From the NCBI RefSeq assembly GCF_017876775.1, contig NZ_JAGIOP010000002.1, positions 1,116,001 through 1,180,000 of the forward strand: a DNA stretch of 64,000 nt, given 5' to 3'. Position 1 is the stretch's first letter; every line of letters begins with the position of its first letter. The translations under genes and the position numbers were made by a program. This DNA comes from Mycolicibacterium lutetiense (GTDB lineage Bacteria > Actinomycetota > Actinomycetes > Mycobacteriales > Mycobacteriaceae). Positions 28,299 to 37,341 of this stretch are shown here, piece after piece. The notes below the pieces were generated by a model. The model did not search any database. It was not told where the DNA came from and saw only the letters and a list, made by a program, of their open reading frames with translations.

Positions 28299-29153
28299 TC
28301 AGTCCAGCAAAACGGTGGCGAACGTGCCGACCTGATCGAACCCGATGCGCGCGTACGTTGCCCGGGCCACCGTGTTGTAGCTGTTCACGTACAGGCTCGC
28401 GATGCGGCCCGAGGCCACCACGGCGGCCGCCAGCGCCGCTGTCCCCGAGATGCCCAGCCCGTGGCCACGCCACTCGGGGTGCACCCACACCCCCTGGATC
28501 TGGCCGACCGTGGGCGACTGAGACCCGACCTCGGCCTTGAACACCACCTCGCCGCGCTCGAACCGGGCCCACGCCCGTCCCGCGGCGATCAGGCTGGCAA
28601 TACGACGCCGGTAACCACTGCCGCCGTCGCCGAGGCGTGGATCGACACCCACCTCGCCGATGAACATGTCGATCGCCGCAACCAGGTAGGTGTCGAGTTC
28701 CTCCATGCGCACCGGGCGGACCGCCGGGTCGATCGGACACTCCGGCATCGAATTCAACGCCATCAGAGGCTGCTGCTCGCGGACGTCACGGGCGGTACCC
28801 CACACCGATTCCAACCGCCGCCACATCGGCAACACGAGTTCGGCACGGCCGACCACCGACGAGCAGCGCCGCGCGGAGCTCATCGCCTTGTCCGAGAATG
28901 CCTTGAGATCTTCGGCATCACCGCGCAGCGGGATCAGATTGGGCCCGGCGTAGCAGAGCGACTGGGTGACACCTCGTCGCGTCCACAGTTCCCCGCCGAT
29001 CGCGCCGTGTTCGACACCGAACTCTGCGACGCGCGCGGCAACCATGCACGACCCCACCGGGTCCTCGTCGAATACCTGCAGACAGGGGGTGGCGTCACGC
29101 ACCACGGAAACTCGACGCTCGTCGACGAGTCGAAACAGCGGCGGAGCCGACAT
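28299..29153 (-). CDS. GNAT acetyltransferase with DUF4081-type N-terminal domain
   Basis: A 284-residue protein of two halves: an N-terminal domain (about 1-130; PPLFRLVDERRVSVV, SCMVAARVAEFG) and a C-terminal GNAT domain with VWVHPEWRGHGLGISGTAAL (acetyl-CoA-binding R-G-x-G-L-G) and SLYVNSYNTVARATYARIGF. The start is ATG 29153 with GAGGGAAT upstream; the frame extends further but the mycobacterial homologue Rv2867c, from memory, starts here and has the same length. It lies 55 bases after ispG on the same strand. The acetyl acceptor is unknown. Confidence 0.87.
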   Translation of the reverse strand: MSAPPLFRLVDERRVSVVRDATPCLQVFDEDPVGSCMVAARVAEFGVEHGAIGGELWTRRGVTQSLCYAGPNLIPLRGDAEDLKAFSDKAMSSARRCSSVVGRAELVLPMWRRLESVWGTARDVREQQPLMALNSMPECPIDPAVRPVRMEELDTYLVAAIDMFIGEVGVDPRLGDGGSGYRRRIASLIAAGRAWARFERGEVVFKAEVGSQSPTVGQIQGVWVHPEWRGHGLGISGTAALAAAVVASGRIASLYVNSYNTVARATYARIGFDQVGTFATVLLD

Positions 29154-29208
29154 TGGCGATTCCCTCTGCTCAACCCAAGGCTGGGTGACCCCGCTCACAG
29201 GGTCGCTA

Positions 29209-30363
29209 TCAGCTTACGGTCACCACAGGCGAACCGCTGCCATCATCGGAACCCGCAGCTTCCGCCAGACGCATGGCCTCTTCGATCAGCGTCTCGACGA
29301 TCTGCGCTTCGGGCACGGTCTTGATGACCTCACCCTTGACGAAGATCTGGCCTTTGCCGTTGCCCGAGGCAACCCCGAGATCGGCCTCACGCGCCTCACC
29401 CGGACCGTTGACCACACAGCCCATCACGGCCACCCGCAGCGGGACGTCAAGCCCATCGAGGCCCGCGCTCACCGCGTTGGCCAGCGTGTACACGTCGACC
29501 TGCGCCCGACCGCAGGACGGGCAGGACACGATCTCCAGACCACGCGGCCGCAGGTTCAGCGACTCCAGGATCTGGTTGCCGACCTTGACCTCTTCGGCCG
29601 GCGGCGCCGACAGGGACACCCGGATGGTGTCGCCGATGCCCTGCGACAGCAATGCGCCGAACGCCACCGCGGACTTGATCGTGCCCTGAAACGCCGGTCC
29701 GGCTTCGGTGACACCGAGGTGAAGCGGATAGTCGCACTGGGCGGCCAGCTGGCGGTAGGCCTCGACCATGATCACCGGATCGTTGTGCTTGACGCTGATC
29801 TTGATGTCGCCGTAGCCGTGCTCCTCGAACAGCGACGCCTCCCACAGCGCGGATTCGACCAGCGCCTCGGGAGTGGCCTTGCCGTACTTCTGCATCAACC
29901 GTGGATCCAGCGAGCCGGCGTTGACGCCGATCCGGATCGGGATGCCCGCGTCACCGGCGGCCTTGGCCACCTCTTTGACCCGGCCGTCGAACTCTTTGAT
30001 GTTGCCGGGGTTGACGCGCACGGCTGCACAGCCTGCGTCGATCGCAGCAAAGATGTACTTGGGCTGGAAGTGGATGTCGGCGATCACCGGGATCTGGCTG
30101 TGCCGGGCGATCTCGGCGAGCGCATCGGCGTCCTCCTGCCGGGGGCAGGCGACCCGCACGATGTCGCAGCCCGACGCCGTCAGCTCGGCAATCTGCTGCA
30201 ACGTCGAGTTGACGTCGTGCGTCTTGGTGGTGCACATGGACTGGACCGCGATCGGGTGCTCGCTGCCGATGCCGACGTTGCCCACCATGAGCTGACGGGT
30301 CTTGCGTCGCGGGGCCAACGTGGGCGCCGGGGGCGCGGGCATTCCCAAACCGATGGACGTCAT
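29209..30363 (-). CDS. ispG: 4-hydroxy-3-methylbut-2-enyl diphosphate synthase (IspG/GcpE)
   Basis: Reductive ring-opening of MEcPP to HMBPP in the MEP isoprenoid pathway, a 4Fe-4S enzyme. It has 384 residues: a TIM barrel with [16 protein letters not shown] at the N-terminus, VRVNPGNI, and a C-terminal Fe-S domain with cysteines in VSCPSCGR and [14 protein letters not shown]. It follows rip1 by 13 bases; with dxr upstream on the same strand, two steps of the same pathway flank the protease gene, an order conserved with M. tuberculosis. Confidence 0.96.
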   Translation of the reverse strand: MTSIGLGMPAPPAPTLAPRRKTRQLMVGNVGIGSEHPIAVQSMCTTKTHDVNSTLQQIAELTASGCDIVRVACPRQEDADALAEIARHSQIPVIADIHFQPKYIFAAIDAGCAAVRVNPGNIKEFDGRVKEVAKAAGDAGIPIRIGVNAGSLDPRLMQKYGKATPEALVESALWEASLFEEHGYGDIKISVKHNDPVIMVEAYRQLAAQCDYPLHLGVTEAGPAFQGTIKSAVAFGALLSQGIGDTIRVSLSAPPAEEVKVGNQILESLNLRPRGLEIVSCPSCGRAQVDVYTLANAVSAGLDGLDVPLRVAVMGCVVNGPGEAREADLGVASGNGKGQIFVKGEVIKTVPEAQIVETLIEEAMRLAEAAGSDDGSGSPVVTVS

Positions 30364-30376
30364 TTGATGGGGTCTC

Positions 30377-31597
30377 CTAGTCGAAGATGCTGAGCGGGTT
30401 GACCAGGTCGGCGGTCACGGTCAACAACATGTAGCTGACCACCACCAGCAACACCACATAGGTGGCGGGCATGAGTTTGAGGTAGTTGACCGGGCCTGCG
30501 GCGACTTTGCCGCGGGCGGCCCGGAACATATTGCGGATCTTCTCGTACGTCGCGACGGCGATGTGGCCGCCGTCGAACGGTAGCAACGGCACCAGGTTGA
30601 TAGCACCGAGCACAAAGTTCAACTGCGCCAGGAAGAACCAGAACGCCACCCACAGACCGGCCTCGACCGTCTCGCCACCGATGATGCTCGCGCCGACGAC
30701 GCTGATCGGGGTTTCCTTGTCCCGCTCACCGCCGCCGATCGCCTCCACCAGCGCACCGATCTTGGTCGGGATCTTGGCCAGCGACTTACCGAGCTCGACG
30801 GCGAGGTCGCCGGTGAACGAGAACGTCGCGGGCACCGCGGTGATCGCGTTGTACTGCGTCGGCGGCTCACCCCTGGCCTCGCTGACGCCGATCGCGCCGA
30901 CGGTGGTCGCCTCCGTGGCCTCCGCGCTGGTGAACCGCTTGGTCTGGGTCACGTCGACGACGGTCGTGATGGTCTCACCGCCGCGCTTGAGCTCGACGGT
31001 CACCGGACCGTTGAGTTTCCTGATCTCGGTGGCCATCTGCTTGAAATCCGTGACCGGAGTGTCGCCGATCTTGACGATCTCGTCGCCGGCCTGGATGCCG
31101 GCCAGCGCCGCCGGGCCGGGCCCGGTGCACTCACCCATCTTGTCGAGGCTCAGTTGTGCTGCCACACAACCAGTTTCACCGACCTTTGCGGTGATGGGCT
31201 GATTGATGTTGGGCAGGCCCCACATGATCGCAACCCCGTAGAGGAGCACGAACCCGAGGATGAAGTTCATCGCGGGCCCGGCGAACAACACCGCTACGCG
31301 CTTCCACACCTTCTGCTTGTACATCGCATACGGCTGGTCCTCGGGCGCGATCTCGTCCACCGATGTCATGCCGGCGATATCGCAGAAACCACCCAGCGGG
31401 ATGGCCTTGACGCCGTACTCGGTCTCCCCCAACCGGTTGGGGCGCCGCGTCGACCACAGCGTCGGGCCGAACCCGACGAAATAGCGGCGCACCTTCATCC
31501 CGGTGGCGCGCGCCACCCACATGTGCCCGCATTCGTGCAGGGCCACCGATACCAGGATGGCCAGCGCGAACAACGCGATGCCGATAGCGAACATCAT
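30377..31597 (-). CDS. rip1: Site-2 zinc metalloprotease Rip1
   Basis: An intramembrane protease that cuts anti-sigma factors inside the membrane during envelope stress and affects lipid and cell-wall regulation. It has 406 residues: transmembrane helix 1 holds HECGH at residues 21-25, a PDZ domain occupies the middle ([26 protein letters not shown]), and the third metal ligand is in LPFDGGH near the C-terminus. Four membrane segments are expected. The two stop/start overlaps and short gaps with dxr (4-base overlap) and ispG indicate an operon. It matches Rv2869c closely. Confidence 0.95.
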   Translation of the reverse strand: MMFAIGIALFALAILVSVALHECGHMWVARATGMKVRRYFVGFGPTLWSTRRPNRLGETEYGVKAIPLGGFCDIAGMTSVDEIAPEDQPYAMYKQKVWKRVAVLFAGPAMNFILGFVLLYGVAIMWGLPNINQPITAKVGETGCVAAQLSLDKMGECTGPGPAALAGIQAGDEIVKIGDTPVTDFKQMATEIRKLNGPVTVELKRGGETITTVVDVTQTKRFTSAEATEATTVGAIGVSEARGEPPTQYNAITAVPATFSFTGDLAVELGKSLAKIPTKIGALVEAIGGGERDKETPISVVGASIIGGETVEAGLWVAFWFFLAQLNFVLGAINLVPLLPFDGGHIAVATYEKIRNMFRAARGKVAAGPVNYLKLMPATYVVLLVVVSYMLLTVTADLVNPLSIFD

Positions 31598-32787
31598 TTG
31601 GTGACGAGCCCTTTTCTCGTGGATTTCTCCTCAACGTTTTTGTCGATGGCCTGCCGTGCTCGTTCTCTGGCCCACCGCTGCGCGTCGAGTACTTCTTCCA
31701 CGGTAGCGGGTTCGGCAGCCCACTGGTCAGCAGCGTGCAACACGTCACCGACGGTGTCGACGATCGCCGGGAACGGGATCCGACCCGAAAGGAACGCTTC
31801 CGCCGCTTCTTCGTTGGCCGCGTTGTAGACCGCGGTCAGGCAGCCGCCGCGGGTTCCGGCCTGCCGAGCCAGATTCACCGCGGGGAACACCTCGTTGTCC
31901 AGCGGCAGAAACTCCCAGGTCGCGGCGGTGGTGAAGTCACAGGCCAGGGCCGCGCCGGCCACCCGCTCCGGCCAGCCCAGCGCCAGCGCGATCGGCAGTT
32001 TCATGTCCGGCGGGCTGGCCTGAGCCAATGTCGAGCCGTCGGTGAAAGTGGCCATCGAGTGCACGATCGACTGCGGGTGGACCACGACCTCGATGCGGTC
32101 ATAGTCGATGCCGAACAGGAGATGGGTTTCGATCAACTCCAGACCCTTGTTGATCAGGGTCGCCGAATTCAGCGTGTTCATCGGGCCCATCGACCAGGTC
32201 GGATGCTTGCCGGCCTGCTCGGGGGTGACCGATTCCAGGTCAGCAGCCGACCAGCCGAGGAACGGACCGCCCGACGCGGTGAGCACGATCTTGGCGACCT
32301 CGTCGGCGGTGCCGCCGCGCAGGCACTGGGCCATCGCGGAATGTTCGGAATCCACCGGGACGATCTGCCCGGGGGCGGCGGCCTTGAGCACCAGCGGCCC
32401 ACCGGCCACCAGAGACTCCTTGTTGGCCAGGGCCAGGCGGGCACCGGTGGCCAGGGCGGCCAGCGTGGGCGCCAGCCCCAGCGCCCCGACCAGCGCGTTG
32501 AGCACCACATCGGCCTCGGTGTTCTCGACCAGCTGGGTGACCGCGTCGGGCCCGGCATAGGTGACGTCGCCGATCTTCTCGGCCGCGGCCGGGTCGGCCA
32601 CTGCAATGTTGGTGACGCCGGTCGCTGCGCGCTGGGCCGCGAGCAGGTCGGGGTTACCGCCGCCGGCCGCCAACCCCACGACCTCGAACCGGTCCGGATT
32701 GGCCGCGATGACGTCGAGCGCCTGGGTGCCGATGGACCCGGTGCTTCCGAGGATCAGCACGCGCTGTCGCGCTGGGGAATCGCTCAC
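31594..32787 (-). CDS. dxr: 1-deoxy-D-xylulose 5-phosphate reductoisomerase
   Basis: NADPH-dependent conversion of DXP to MEP, the first committed step of the MEP pathway and fosmidomycin target. It has 397 residues: the NADPH motif [15 protein letters not shown] near the N-terminus, [16 protein letters not shown] (metal-binding Asp/Glu), SGGPFLGW (flexible active-site loop) and [15 protein letters not shown]. The start ATG at 32787 follows a short gap from the ECF sigma gene. Its stop overlaps the start of rip1. It heads the operon dxr-rip1-ispG. Confidence 0.96.
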   Translation of the reverse strand: MSDSPARQRVLILGSTGSIGTQALDVIAANPDRFEVVGLAAGGGNPDLLAAQRAATGVTNIAVADPAAAEKIGDVTYAGPDAVTQLVENTEADVVLNALVGALGLAPTLAALATGARLALANKESLVAGGPLVLKAAAPGQIVPVDSEHSAMAQCLRGGTADEVAKIVLTASGGPFLGWSAADLESVTPEQAGKHPTWSMGPMNTLNSATLINKGLELIETHLLFGIDYDRIEVVVHPQSIVHSMATFTDGSTLAQASPPDMKLPIALALGWPERVAGAALACDFTTAATWEFLPLDNEVFPAVNLARQAGTRGGCLTAVYNAANEEAAEAFLSGRIPFPAIVDTVGDVLHAADQWAAEPATVEEVLDAQRWARERARQAIDKNVEEKSTRKGLVTK

Positions 32788-32820
32788 CCGTCCATTGTGC
32801 CGCGCTGTGACCGGCGTCCC

Positions 32821-33666
32821 CTAATGCCTCCGCGCCGACGGGTCGGCGGTGGCCTCGATCTTGAGCACCAGGCCATCGCGGATGGTGAGCACCACGACGG
32901 CGAACAATCGGCCTCGGTCGTACGCCAGCAGCACAGGCTCGGCCGCACACACCACCGTCGCCCCCGGTCCGAGGTAGCGGAGCAGGTTTGTCGCGACGTC
33001 CCGGCGACCGTGGTTGACCTGACGCAGGGCCGGGTCGGTGAGGACCGTGCCGACACCCCAGACACTCGGGTCGAGTACCAAGGCCAACGCCTCCACGTCG
33101 CCGTTGGCGCACGCGGTGATGAACGCGTCGGTGACCTGCCGGTGCTCGTCGGCGCTGACCTCGCCCAGCGTCGGCGCGGCGCCGGCCACCTTCATCCGGG
33201 CCCGCCGCGCCAGCTGGCGGCACGTTCCGACCGGGCGTCCCACCGTGTCGGCGACGTCGTCGAACGGGATCCGGAAGATGTCGTGCAATACGAACGCGAC
33301 GCGTTCCCCTGGACTGAGCCGGGTGAGCACCGCCAGGAGCGCCGAGCCGACCTGGTCGTCGAGCGTGACGCGGTCTGCCGGGTCGGAGCCGGCTGCCGCG
33401 GTGGTGTCCAACGCCGCCGAGCCGTCGGGGCGTTCGAATCGGGCCCGCGCGGACCGCAGGACGTCCAGCGACAGCCGACCGGCCACCACGGTCAGCCACG
33501 CCCGGACGTCGTCGAGGTGTTCCTGGTCGGTCCGGGCCAACCGAAGAAACGCCTCCTGTGCGACGTCCTCGGCATCGCCGATATCCCCCAGCATCCGGTA
33601 AGCGAGGTTGACCAGATATGGGTGATGGTCGCGCCACGCCGCCTCGAGATCGGCAGATCTGTTCAT
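32821..33666 (-). CDS. ECF sigma factor with SnoaL-like C-terminal domain (SigI/SigJ, ECF41-like)
   Basis: A 281-residue extracytoplasmic-function sigma factor. Region 2 is about residues 10-75 (YLVNLAYRMLGDIGDAEDVAQEAFLRL, in pieces) and region 4 about 110-160 (LSPGERVAFVLHDIFRIPF, DVADTVGRPVGTCRQLARRAR). The remaining 120 residues form a SnoaL/NTF2-like domain, typical of ECF41-type factors, which control themselves through this tail instead of a membrane anti-sigma factor. It is divergent from an epimerase-like gene; ECF41 genes usually sit next to such an oxidoreductase or epimerase. It has a candidate promoter shared in form with that gene. Confidence 0.9.
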   Translation of the reverse strand: MNRSADLEAAWRDHHPYLVNLAYRMLGDIGDAEDVAQEAFLRLARTDQEHLDDVRAWLTVVAGRLSLDVLRSARARFERPDGSAALDTTAAAGSDPADRVTLDDQVGSALLAVLTRLSPGERVAFVLHDIFRIPFDDVADTVGRPVGTCRQLARRARMKVAGAAPTLGEVSADEHRQVTDAFITACANGDVEALALVLDPSVWGVGTVLTDPALRQVNHGRRDVATNLLRYLGPGATVVCAAEPVLLAYDRGRLFAVVVLTIRDGLVLKIEATADPSARRH

Positions 33667-33674
33667 GTGGGTAC

Positions 33675-33701
33675 GACGAATCCGGGGTCCGGAAAGTTAC
33701 C
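33675..33701 (-). promoter_or_regulatory. Putative ECF-type promoter of the sigma gene
   Basis: Read leftward: GGTAACT (33701-33695), exactly 16 bases, CGTC (33678-33675), then the ATG 8 bases on at 33666. It mirrors the promoter of the divergent gene, including the extended GTAACTTT..GGAC. It resembles the ECF41 consensus TGTCACA-N16-CGTC as I recall it, which implies autoregulation and an almost leaderless transcript. Confidence 0.6.
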
Positions 33702-33723
33702 GGATCTCCGATCCGACTTCCGT

Positions 33724-33750
33724 TGTAACTTTTTGGACGGCCGCCCCGTC
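33724..33750 (+). promoter_or_regulatory. Putative ECF-type promoter of the epimerase-like gene
   Basis: TGTAACT (33724-33730), exactly 16 bases, CGTC (33747-33750), followed by the ATG at 33760. The -35-like region shares GTAACTTT and GGAC with the promoter of the divergent sigma gene. It points to direct control of this gene pair by the neighbouring sigma factor. Confidence 0.6.
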
Positions 33751-33759
33751 CTTGATCGC

Positions 33760-34599
33760 ATGAACACAATTCTCGTCACGGGCGCAACCGGCAATGTCGG
33801 CCGCCCGCTCGTCTCCGAACTCGTCCGCTCCGCGCGGGTGCGCGCTGTCACCCGCAACCCGGAAGCCGCCGGGTTCCCGCCCGGTGTCGAAGCGGTCCGA
33901 TCTGCTGCCGACGGTATGGCAGGCGCATCGACGGTCTTCCTCAATTCCCGGGCGCTGGGGCAGGAACTGGCCGCCACAGTCGAACTGGCCCGCACCGCCG
34001 GGGTGCAACGGCTCGTTGCGTTGTCGGCGATCAACGCCGATGACGACGACTCCAAGCAACCGTCACGGGTGCGCGGTGACCGCAACCGCGAAGTCGAGCA
34101 GCTGGCGGTGGCCTCCGGCCTGGAATGGGTCAGCCTGCGCCCCACGGTATTCGCCTCCAACTTCGCCGGCATGTGGTCGGCGCAGATCCGGGCCGGTGAT
34201 GTGGTGAGCGGACCGTACGCCGGCGCGTCCACGGCGGTGATCATCGACGCCGACATCGCGGCCGTCGCCGCAGTCGCGCTGCTCACCGACGAGCTTGTGG
34301 GACAGCGCATCCCGCTGACCGGGTCGCAAGCGCTGACCAACACCGAAATGGTGGCCACCATCGGGCGCGTACTGGACCGGCCCCTGCACTATCGCGAGGT
34401 ACCCACCGACGTGGTGCGGCAGCGGTTCGTCGACCTGGGATTTCCGGCCGCGTTCGCCGATGCCTACATGGGCCTGTTGGCCGACACGGTCGAACGACCC
34501 GCACTGGTCACCCAGGAGGTGGACAAGATTCTCGGTCGGCCGGCCACGCCGTTCGCCGATTGGGTAGCCGACCACGGTGAAGTTTTCGCCAATAGCTGA
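33760..34599 (+). CDS. NmrA-like NAD(P)-binding epimerase/oxidoreductase
   Basis: A 279-residue atypical SDR. The N-terminus ILVTGATGNVGRPLVSEL (about residues 4-21) is the NmrA-type dinucleotide motif GxxGxxG. No Tyr-x-x-x-Lys catalytic pair is visible, and the later TNTEMVATIGRVLDRPLHYREVP is typical of NmrA/azoreductase-like proteins. The start is ATG 33760; the long upstream open frame is only antisense to dxr. It lies in front of a deazaflavin-type oxidoreductase gene with a 12-base gap. As the neighbour of an ECF41-like sigma factor it is the likely regulated target. Substrate unknown. Confidence 0.87.
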   Translation: MNTILVTGATGNVGRPLVSELVRSARVRAVTRNPEAAGFPPGVEAVRSAADGMAGASTVFLNSRALGQELAATVELARTAGVQRLVALSAINADDDDSKQPSRVRGDRNREVEQLAVASGLEWVSLRPTVFASNFAGMWSAQIRAGDVVSGPYAGASTAVIIDADIAAVAAVALLTDELVGQRIPLTGSQALTNTEMVATIGRVLDRPLHYREVPTDVVRQRFVDLGFPAAFADAYMGLLADTVERPALVTQEVDKILGRPATPFADWVADHGEVFANS

Positions 34600-34611
34600 G
34601 GAGGACAAGAC

Positions 34612-35064
34612 ATGTCAGAACACGCGACCGAGCCGCGCCCACCGCGCTGGCTCAAGCCGATGAACAAGTTCATGATGGCGGTGCAACGCCTCGGCGTCCC
34701 GACCGGGCCGGCGATGGTGCTGACCGTTCCCGGCCGCAAGACGGGCAAACCCCGCAGCACTCCGATGACACCCTTCGACCACGACGGCGGGCTCTACACA
34801 GTGGCGGGGTACCCCGGCTCCGACTGGGCGGCCAATGCCCGCGCCGCCCGTACCGGAACACTGACCCGGGGCCGACGCTCACGGACGGTCAAGATCGTCG
34901 TACTCACGCCGGACCAGTCGCGTCCGGTGCTACGAGCGTTCGCGGTCAAGGTTCCGGTCGGGGTCGGCTTCGCCAAGCGCAGCGGCCTGGTGGTCGACGG
35001 CACTCCCGATGAATTCGAGGCACTGGCAGGGCGTTTGACGGTGTTCCGGTTCGATCCGGCCTAG
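34612..35064 (+). CDS. F420-dependent nitroreductase-family (Ddn/DUF385) protein
   Basis: A 150-residue split-barrel flavin/deazaflavin oxidoreductase of the Ddn family. Motifs: MVLTVPGRKTGKPRSTPM (about residues 39-56, cofactor binding), LYTVAGYPGSDWAANARA, and the C-terminal FRFDPA. The ribosome site GAGGAGGACAAGAC is strong, and it follows the epimerase-like gene by 12 bases, so both likely belong to the ECF sigma-controlled unit. Family members use F420H2 to reduce quinones or unsaturated compounds; this gives a redox-stress theme, inferred. The stop overlaps the convergent DUF4097 gene by 4 bases. Confidence 0.85.
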   Translation: MSEHATEPRPPRWLKPMNKFMMAVQRLGVPTGPAMVLTVPGRKTGKPRSTPMTPFDHDGGLYTVAGYPGSDWAANARAARTGTLTRGRRSRTVKIVVLTPDQSRPVLRAFAVKVPVGVGFAKRSGLVVDGTPDEFEALAGRLTVFRFDPA

Positions 35065-35870
35065 GAGCCGGCCGCCGACCCGACGGCACGGCGGATCGAG
35101 ATGTCGCCGGAGCCGGTGCGGGCCTGCAACCTGAATGTCTCGTCGCCGTCGACCGGGCCGTCCGAGGATTGCAACCCGTTGTCGACGGTGCCGGAGTGGG
35201 TCTTGAGCTCGAGCCGTGCCGCGGTGCCCTCCGGGATGCCGACTTCGACCTCACCGCTGCCGGTTTGGGCGCTCAGCGCACCGCTGACCGCGGCAGCGAC
35301 CGTGACAGAACCCGACGCGGTCTGATGCCTGACGTGACCTCGCATCGCCCCGACCGTGAGGCTGCCGCTGGCCGCTTGGAACTTGATGTCCCCGTCGACA
35401 CGATCGATCGCCGCGTCACCGGACGCTGTGGCGATCCGTGCGTTACCCGCCAGATCGCCGACCGCGATACCTCCGGATGCGGTGTCCGCCTTGAAGTTTC
35501 CCGCGACGGACGCCGCCCGCATCGAGCCGCTGGCCGAGGCGAATCGGCAGTCCGAGTAAACGCCCTCCGCGGTGACATCGGCCGACGCCGAGGAAAGGTC
35601 GAGGCGGGAGCGCGCGGGCAGGGCGATGTCGACGCGGACCGCTCCCCCGCGTCCCAGTGACAGAACTTTTCTGCCCGCAGTCACCACGAGCGTGCCGTCG
35701 TGGAAGTCGATGCGCGCCTGCTCGGCCGCCCGCACGTCGGACGCCCGTTCGGGGTCGCGCGGCGTCACGTCGACGACCGTGTTGTCACGGTCGGTGGCCG
35801 CCAGGTGCACCGCACCGGCCACCACCTCGACGACGGCGGTGATGGGATCGGGTGTTTGGAACGTGGTCAT
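35061..35870 (-). CDS. DUF4097-type beta-repeat protein
   Basis: A 269-residue protein of short repeating beta-strands with recurring ASGS/ASGD/GSGE turns (for example FASASGSMRAA, IATASGDAAID, QTASGSVTV, QTGSGEVEV), a likely beta-solenoid or adhesin-like fold, DUF4097 family. No signal peptide or transmembrane helix is seen. It follows a ribbon-helix-helix regulator gene by 23 bases on the same strand, an arrangement suggesting a small autoregulated pair. The biochemical role is unknown. Its 3' end overlaps that of the F420-type oxidoreductase by 4 bases. Confidence 0.8.
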   Translation of the reverse strand: MTTFQTPDPITAVVEVVAGAVHLAATDRDNTVVDVTPRDPERASDVRAAEQARIDFHDGTLVVTAGRKVLSLGRGGAVRVDIALPARSRLDLSSASADVTAEGVYSDCRFASASGSMRAASVAGNFKADTASGGIAVGDLAGNARIATASGDAAIDRVDGDIKFQAASGSLTVGAMRGHVRHQTASGSVTVAAAVSGALSAQTGSGEVEVGIPEGTAARLELKTHSGTVDNGLQSSDGPVDGDETFRLQARTGSGDISIRRAVGSAAGS

Positions 35871-35893
35871 CGGTTTCTCCTAGTCGGTCAGGT

Positions 35894-36367
35894 TCAGCGG
35901 ACCCAGCCGCTGAAGGTCTTGCCTGCGGATCGGGTCTGGCGACCCGCCCCACCGAGTGCCGACGCGGCAGCACGCACGAGCCAGGCGTTCACCGACACAC
36001 TGTCGCGGCGGGCAGCGCCCTCCACCCCGGTACGCAGGTTCTCGGGCAGGCGTAGCGACACACGCCAGGTACCGCCGTCGCCGTCGTCGGGAACGTCCAC
36101 CACGGACGGCGCGGGAACGTCGACCTCGACGGGCTCGACCGTGAACTCGGGGTCACGGCCGTTGAGCCGGACATGGACCGATCCGGGGGCGAGTTCACGG
36201 GTGATCTGCTCGGCTGCCTCGGACAGCGCCTCCAGCAGAGCCAGACGCAGCGCGGATTCCAATGGCGCGGTAAGCCGCTGGGCCAATGCCTCGGCCTCGG
36301 GCCCTCCCGCCGCCGCGGCCACACCGAGTTCGTGCCGGACACCGTCGACATACGGTTGCAAATCCAT
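35894..36367 (-). CDS. Ribbon-helix-helix (HicB/Arc-like) regulator
   Basis: A 157-residue protein with an alpha-helical N-terminus (about 1-60) and a C-terminal ribbon-helix-helix module: TWRVSLRLPENLRTGVEGAA as strand and helix 1, then SVSVNAWLVRAAASALGG as helix 2. The RLPENLR..VN.WLV pattern resembles HicB/MetJ-Arc-type DNA-binding domains. An array of dyads covers its own start codon and upstream region, which strongly suggests autorepression. It is coupled to the DUF4097 gene downstream. Whether the pair acts as a toxin-antitoxin system is open; the partner does not look like a nuclease. Confidence 0.78.
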   Translation of the reverse strand: MDLQPYVDGVRHELGVAAAAGGPEAEALAQRLTAPLESALRLALLEALSEAAEQITRELAPGSVHVRLNGRDPEFTVEPVEVDVPAPSVVDVPDDGDGGTWRVSLRLPENLRTGVEGAARRDSVSVNAWLVRAAASALGGAGRQTRSAGKTFSGWVR

Positions 36368-36417
36368 GATGTCATGGTGACATCATTTTGATGTCATCAC
36401 AAGCATCACTGTGATGC
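36366..36417. promoter_or_regulatory. Three-dyad operator array at the ribbon-helix-helix gene
   Basis: Three adjacent dyads built on the half-site TGATG(T): perfect 9-base arms ATGATGTCA/TGACATCAT around TGG (36366-36386, covering the start codon), TGATGTCATCA (36389-36399), and perfect 7-base arms GCATCAC/GTGATGC around T (36403-36417). Closely spaced repeats suit cooperative binding of a ribbon-helix-helix dimer. Confidence 0.65.
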
Positions 36418-36422
36418 TGCTA

Positions 36423-37292
36423 CTAACGCACCTTCGCGATCACCGATTCCGCGAACTGCTCGATGGGACCGCGGAAACGATCGGTGCCCGTAGCATCGTT
36501 GGGCATCGACAGCCACGGCGCACACATCACCGCGGTGATGCCGAGGTCCTCGGCCCGCTTGTAGAGATCCGGCGACGGCGGGTCGAGCAGCGCCAGGATG
36601 ATGTCGAACGGCTCGTGCTCGCGCCCGTATTCTCGGCGCAGTTCGGCCAACCGGCTGGTGTAGTGGGTGGCCTGTTCGAGGGTGTACGCGTAGCCGATCC
36701 AGCCGTCGCAGGAGCGGGTCGCACGTCGTAGCGCCGCCTCGGATTCACCGCCACACAGGATCGGCACCGGTGCCGGCGGGTGCGGTTCGATCATCATCTC
36801 GGGAACCGAGTAGTAGCGCCCTTCGTAGGACACCCAGCCGCCGCGCCAGATCGCGCGCAGCGCCGGGATCATCTCGTCCAGCCGTTTCCCGCGAGTGTCG
36901 AAATCCTGGCCCATGAGCTCGAACTCCTCGCGCATCCAGCCGACCCCGACCCCGAGGGCGACCCGCCCACCGGAGATCACCGCGGCCGTCGCCACCTGCT
37001 TTGCCACTTCGAGCAGCGGACGCGCCGGCGCCACGTAGACGGCGTTGGAGAAACGCAGCCGACGGGTGAGCGCCGCCATTGCCCCGATCAGAACCCAGGA
37101 GTCCGGCCAAGCCGTCTCCGGCGCCCACGGCGGCTTACCTGTCGACGAATCCGGGTACGGCGAGGACAACTCCCGCGGATAGATCATGTGATCCGAGCAG
37201 ACCATGCCGTGATAGCCGGCCTCGTCGAGCAACGGCGCCACCGCCAGCGCGTCGGTGGTGTCCATGAATGCCGTACCGCTCCAAAACTGCAT
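36423..37292 (-). CDS. LLM-class F420-dependent oxidoreductase
   Basis: A 289-residue luciferase-like monooxygenase/F420 oxidoreductase TIM barrel. Visible features: GMVCSDHMIYP near residue 34, RLRFSNAVYVAPARPLLEVAKQVAT near 75-100, GRVALGVGVGWMREEFELMGQDF near 107-129, and RGKRLDEMIPALRAIWRGG. The fold and the bulge after beta-3 fit F420 use, common in mycobacteria. The substrate is unknown. It is divergent from the photolyase gene with a 49-base gap holding a small dyad and lies 55 bases upstream of the ribbon-helix-helix gene. Confidence 0.86.
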   Translation of the reverse strand: MQFWSGTAFMDTTDALAVAPLLDEAGYHGMVCSDHMIYPRELSSPYPDSSTGKPPWAPETAWPDSWVLIGAMAALTRRLRFSNAVYVAPARPLLEVAKQVATAAVISGGRVALGVGVGWMREEFELMGQDFDTRGKRLDEMIPALRAIWRGGWVSYEGRYYSVPEMMIEPHPPAPVPILCGGESEAALRRATRSCDGWIGYAYTLEQATHYTSRLAELRREYGREHEPFDIILALLDPPSPDLYKRAEDLGITAVMCAPWLSMPNDATGTDRFRGPIEQFAESVIAKVR

Positions 37293-37313
37293 CTGAAGAC
37301 CTTCCGTGTATGT

Positions 37314-37329
37314 CCGGTGTGTTCACCGG
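37314..37329. promoter_or_regulatory. Dyad between the LLM oxidoreductase and photolyase genes
   Basis: Perfect 6-base arms CCGGTG/CACCGG around TGTT, in the 49-base divergent gap and 12 bases before the photolyase ATG. Position suits an operator for one or both genes; no regulator is evident nearby. Confidence 0.35.
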
Positions 37330-37341
37330 CAGCATGTACAC

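Noticed and set aside
31735..34599. A 954-residue open frame on the plus strand
   Set aside because: Its first two thirds are antisense to dxr and the sigma gene and show high-GC shadow composition; only the last 279 residues from ATG 33760 look like a protein.
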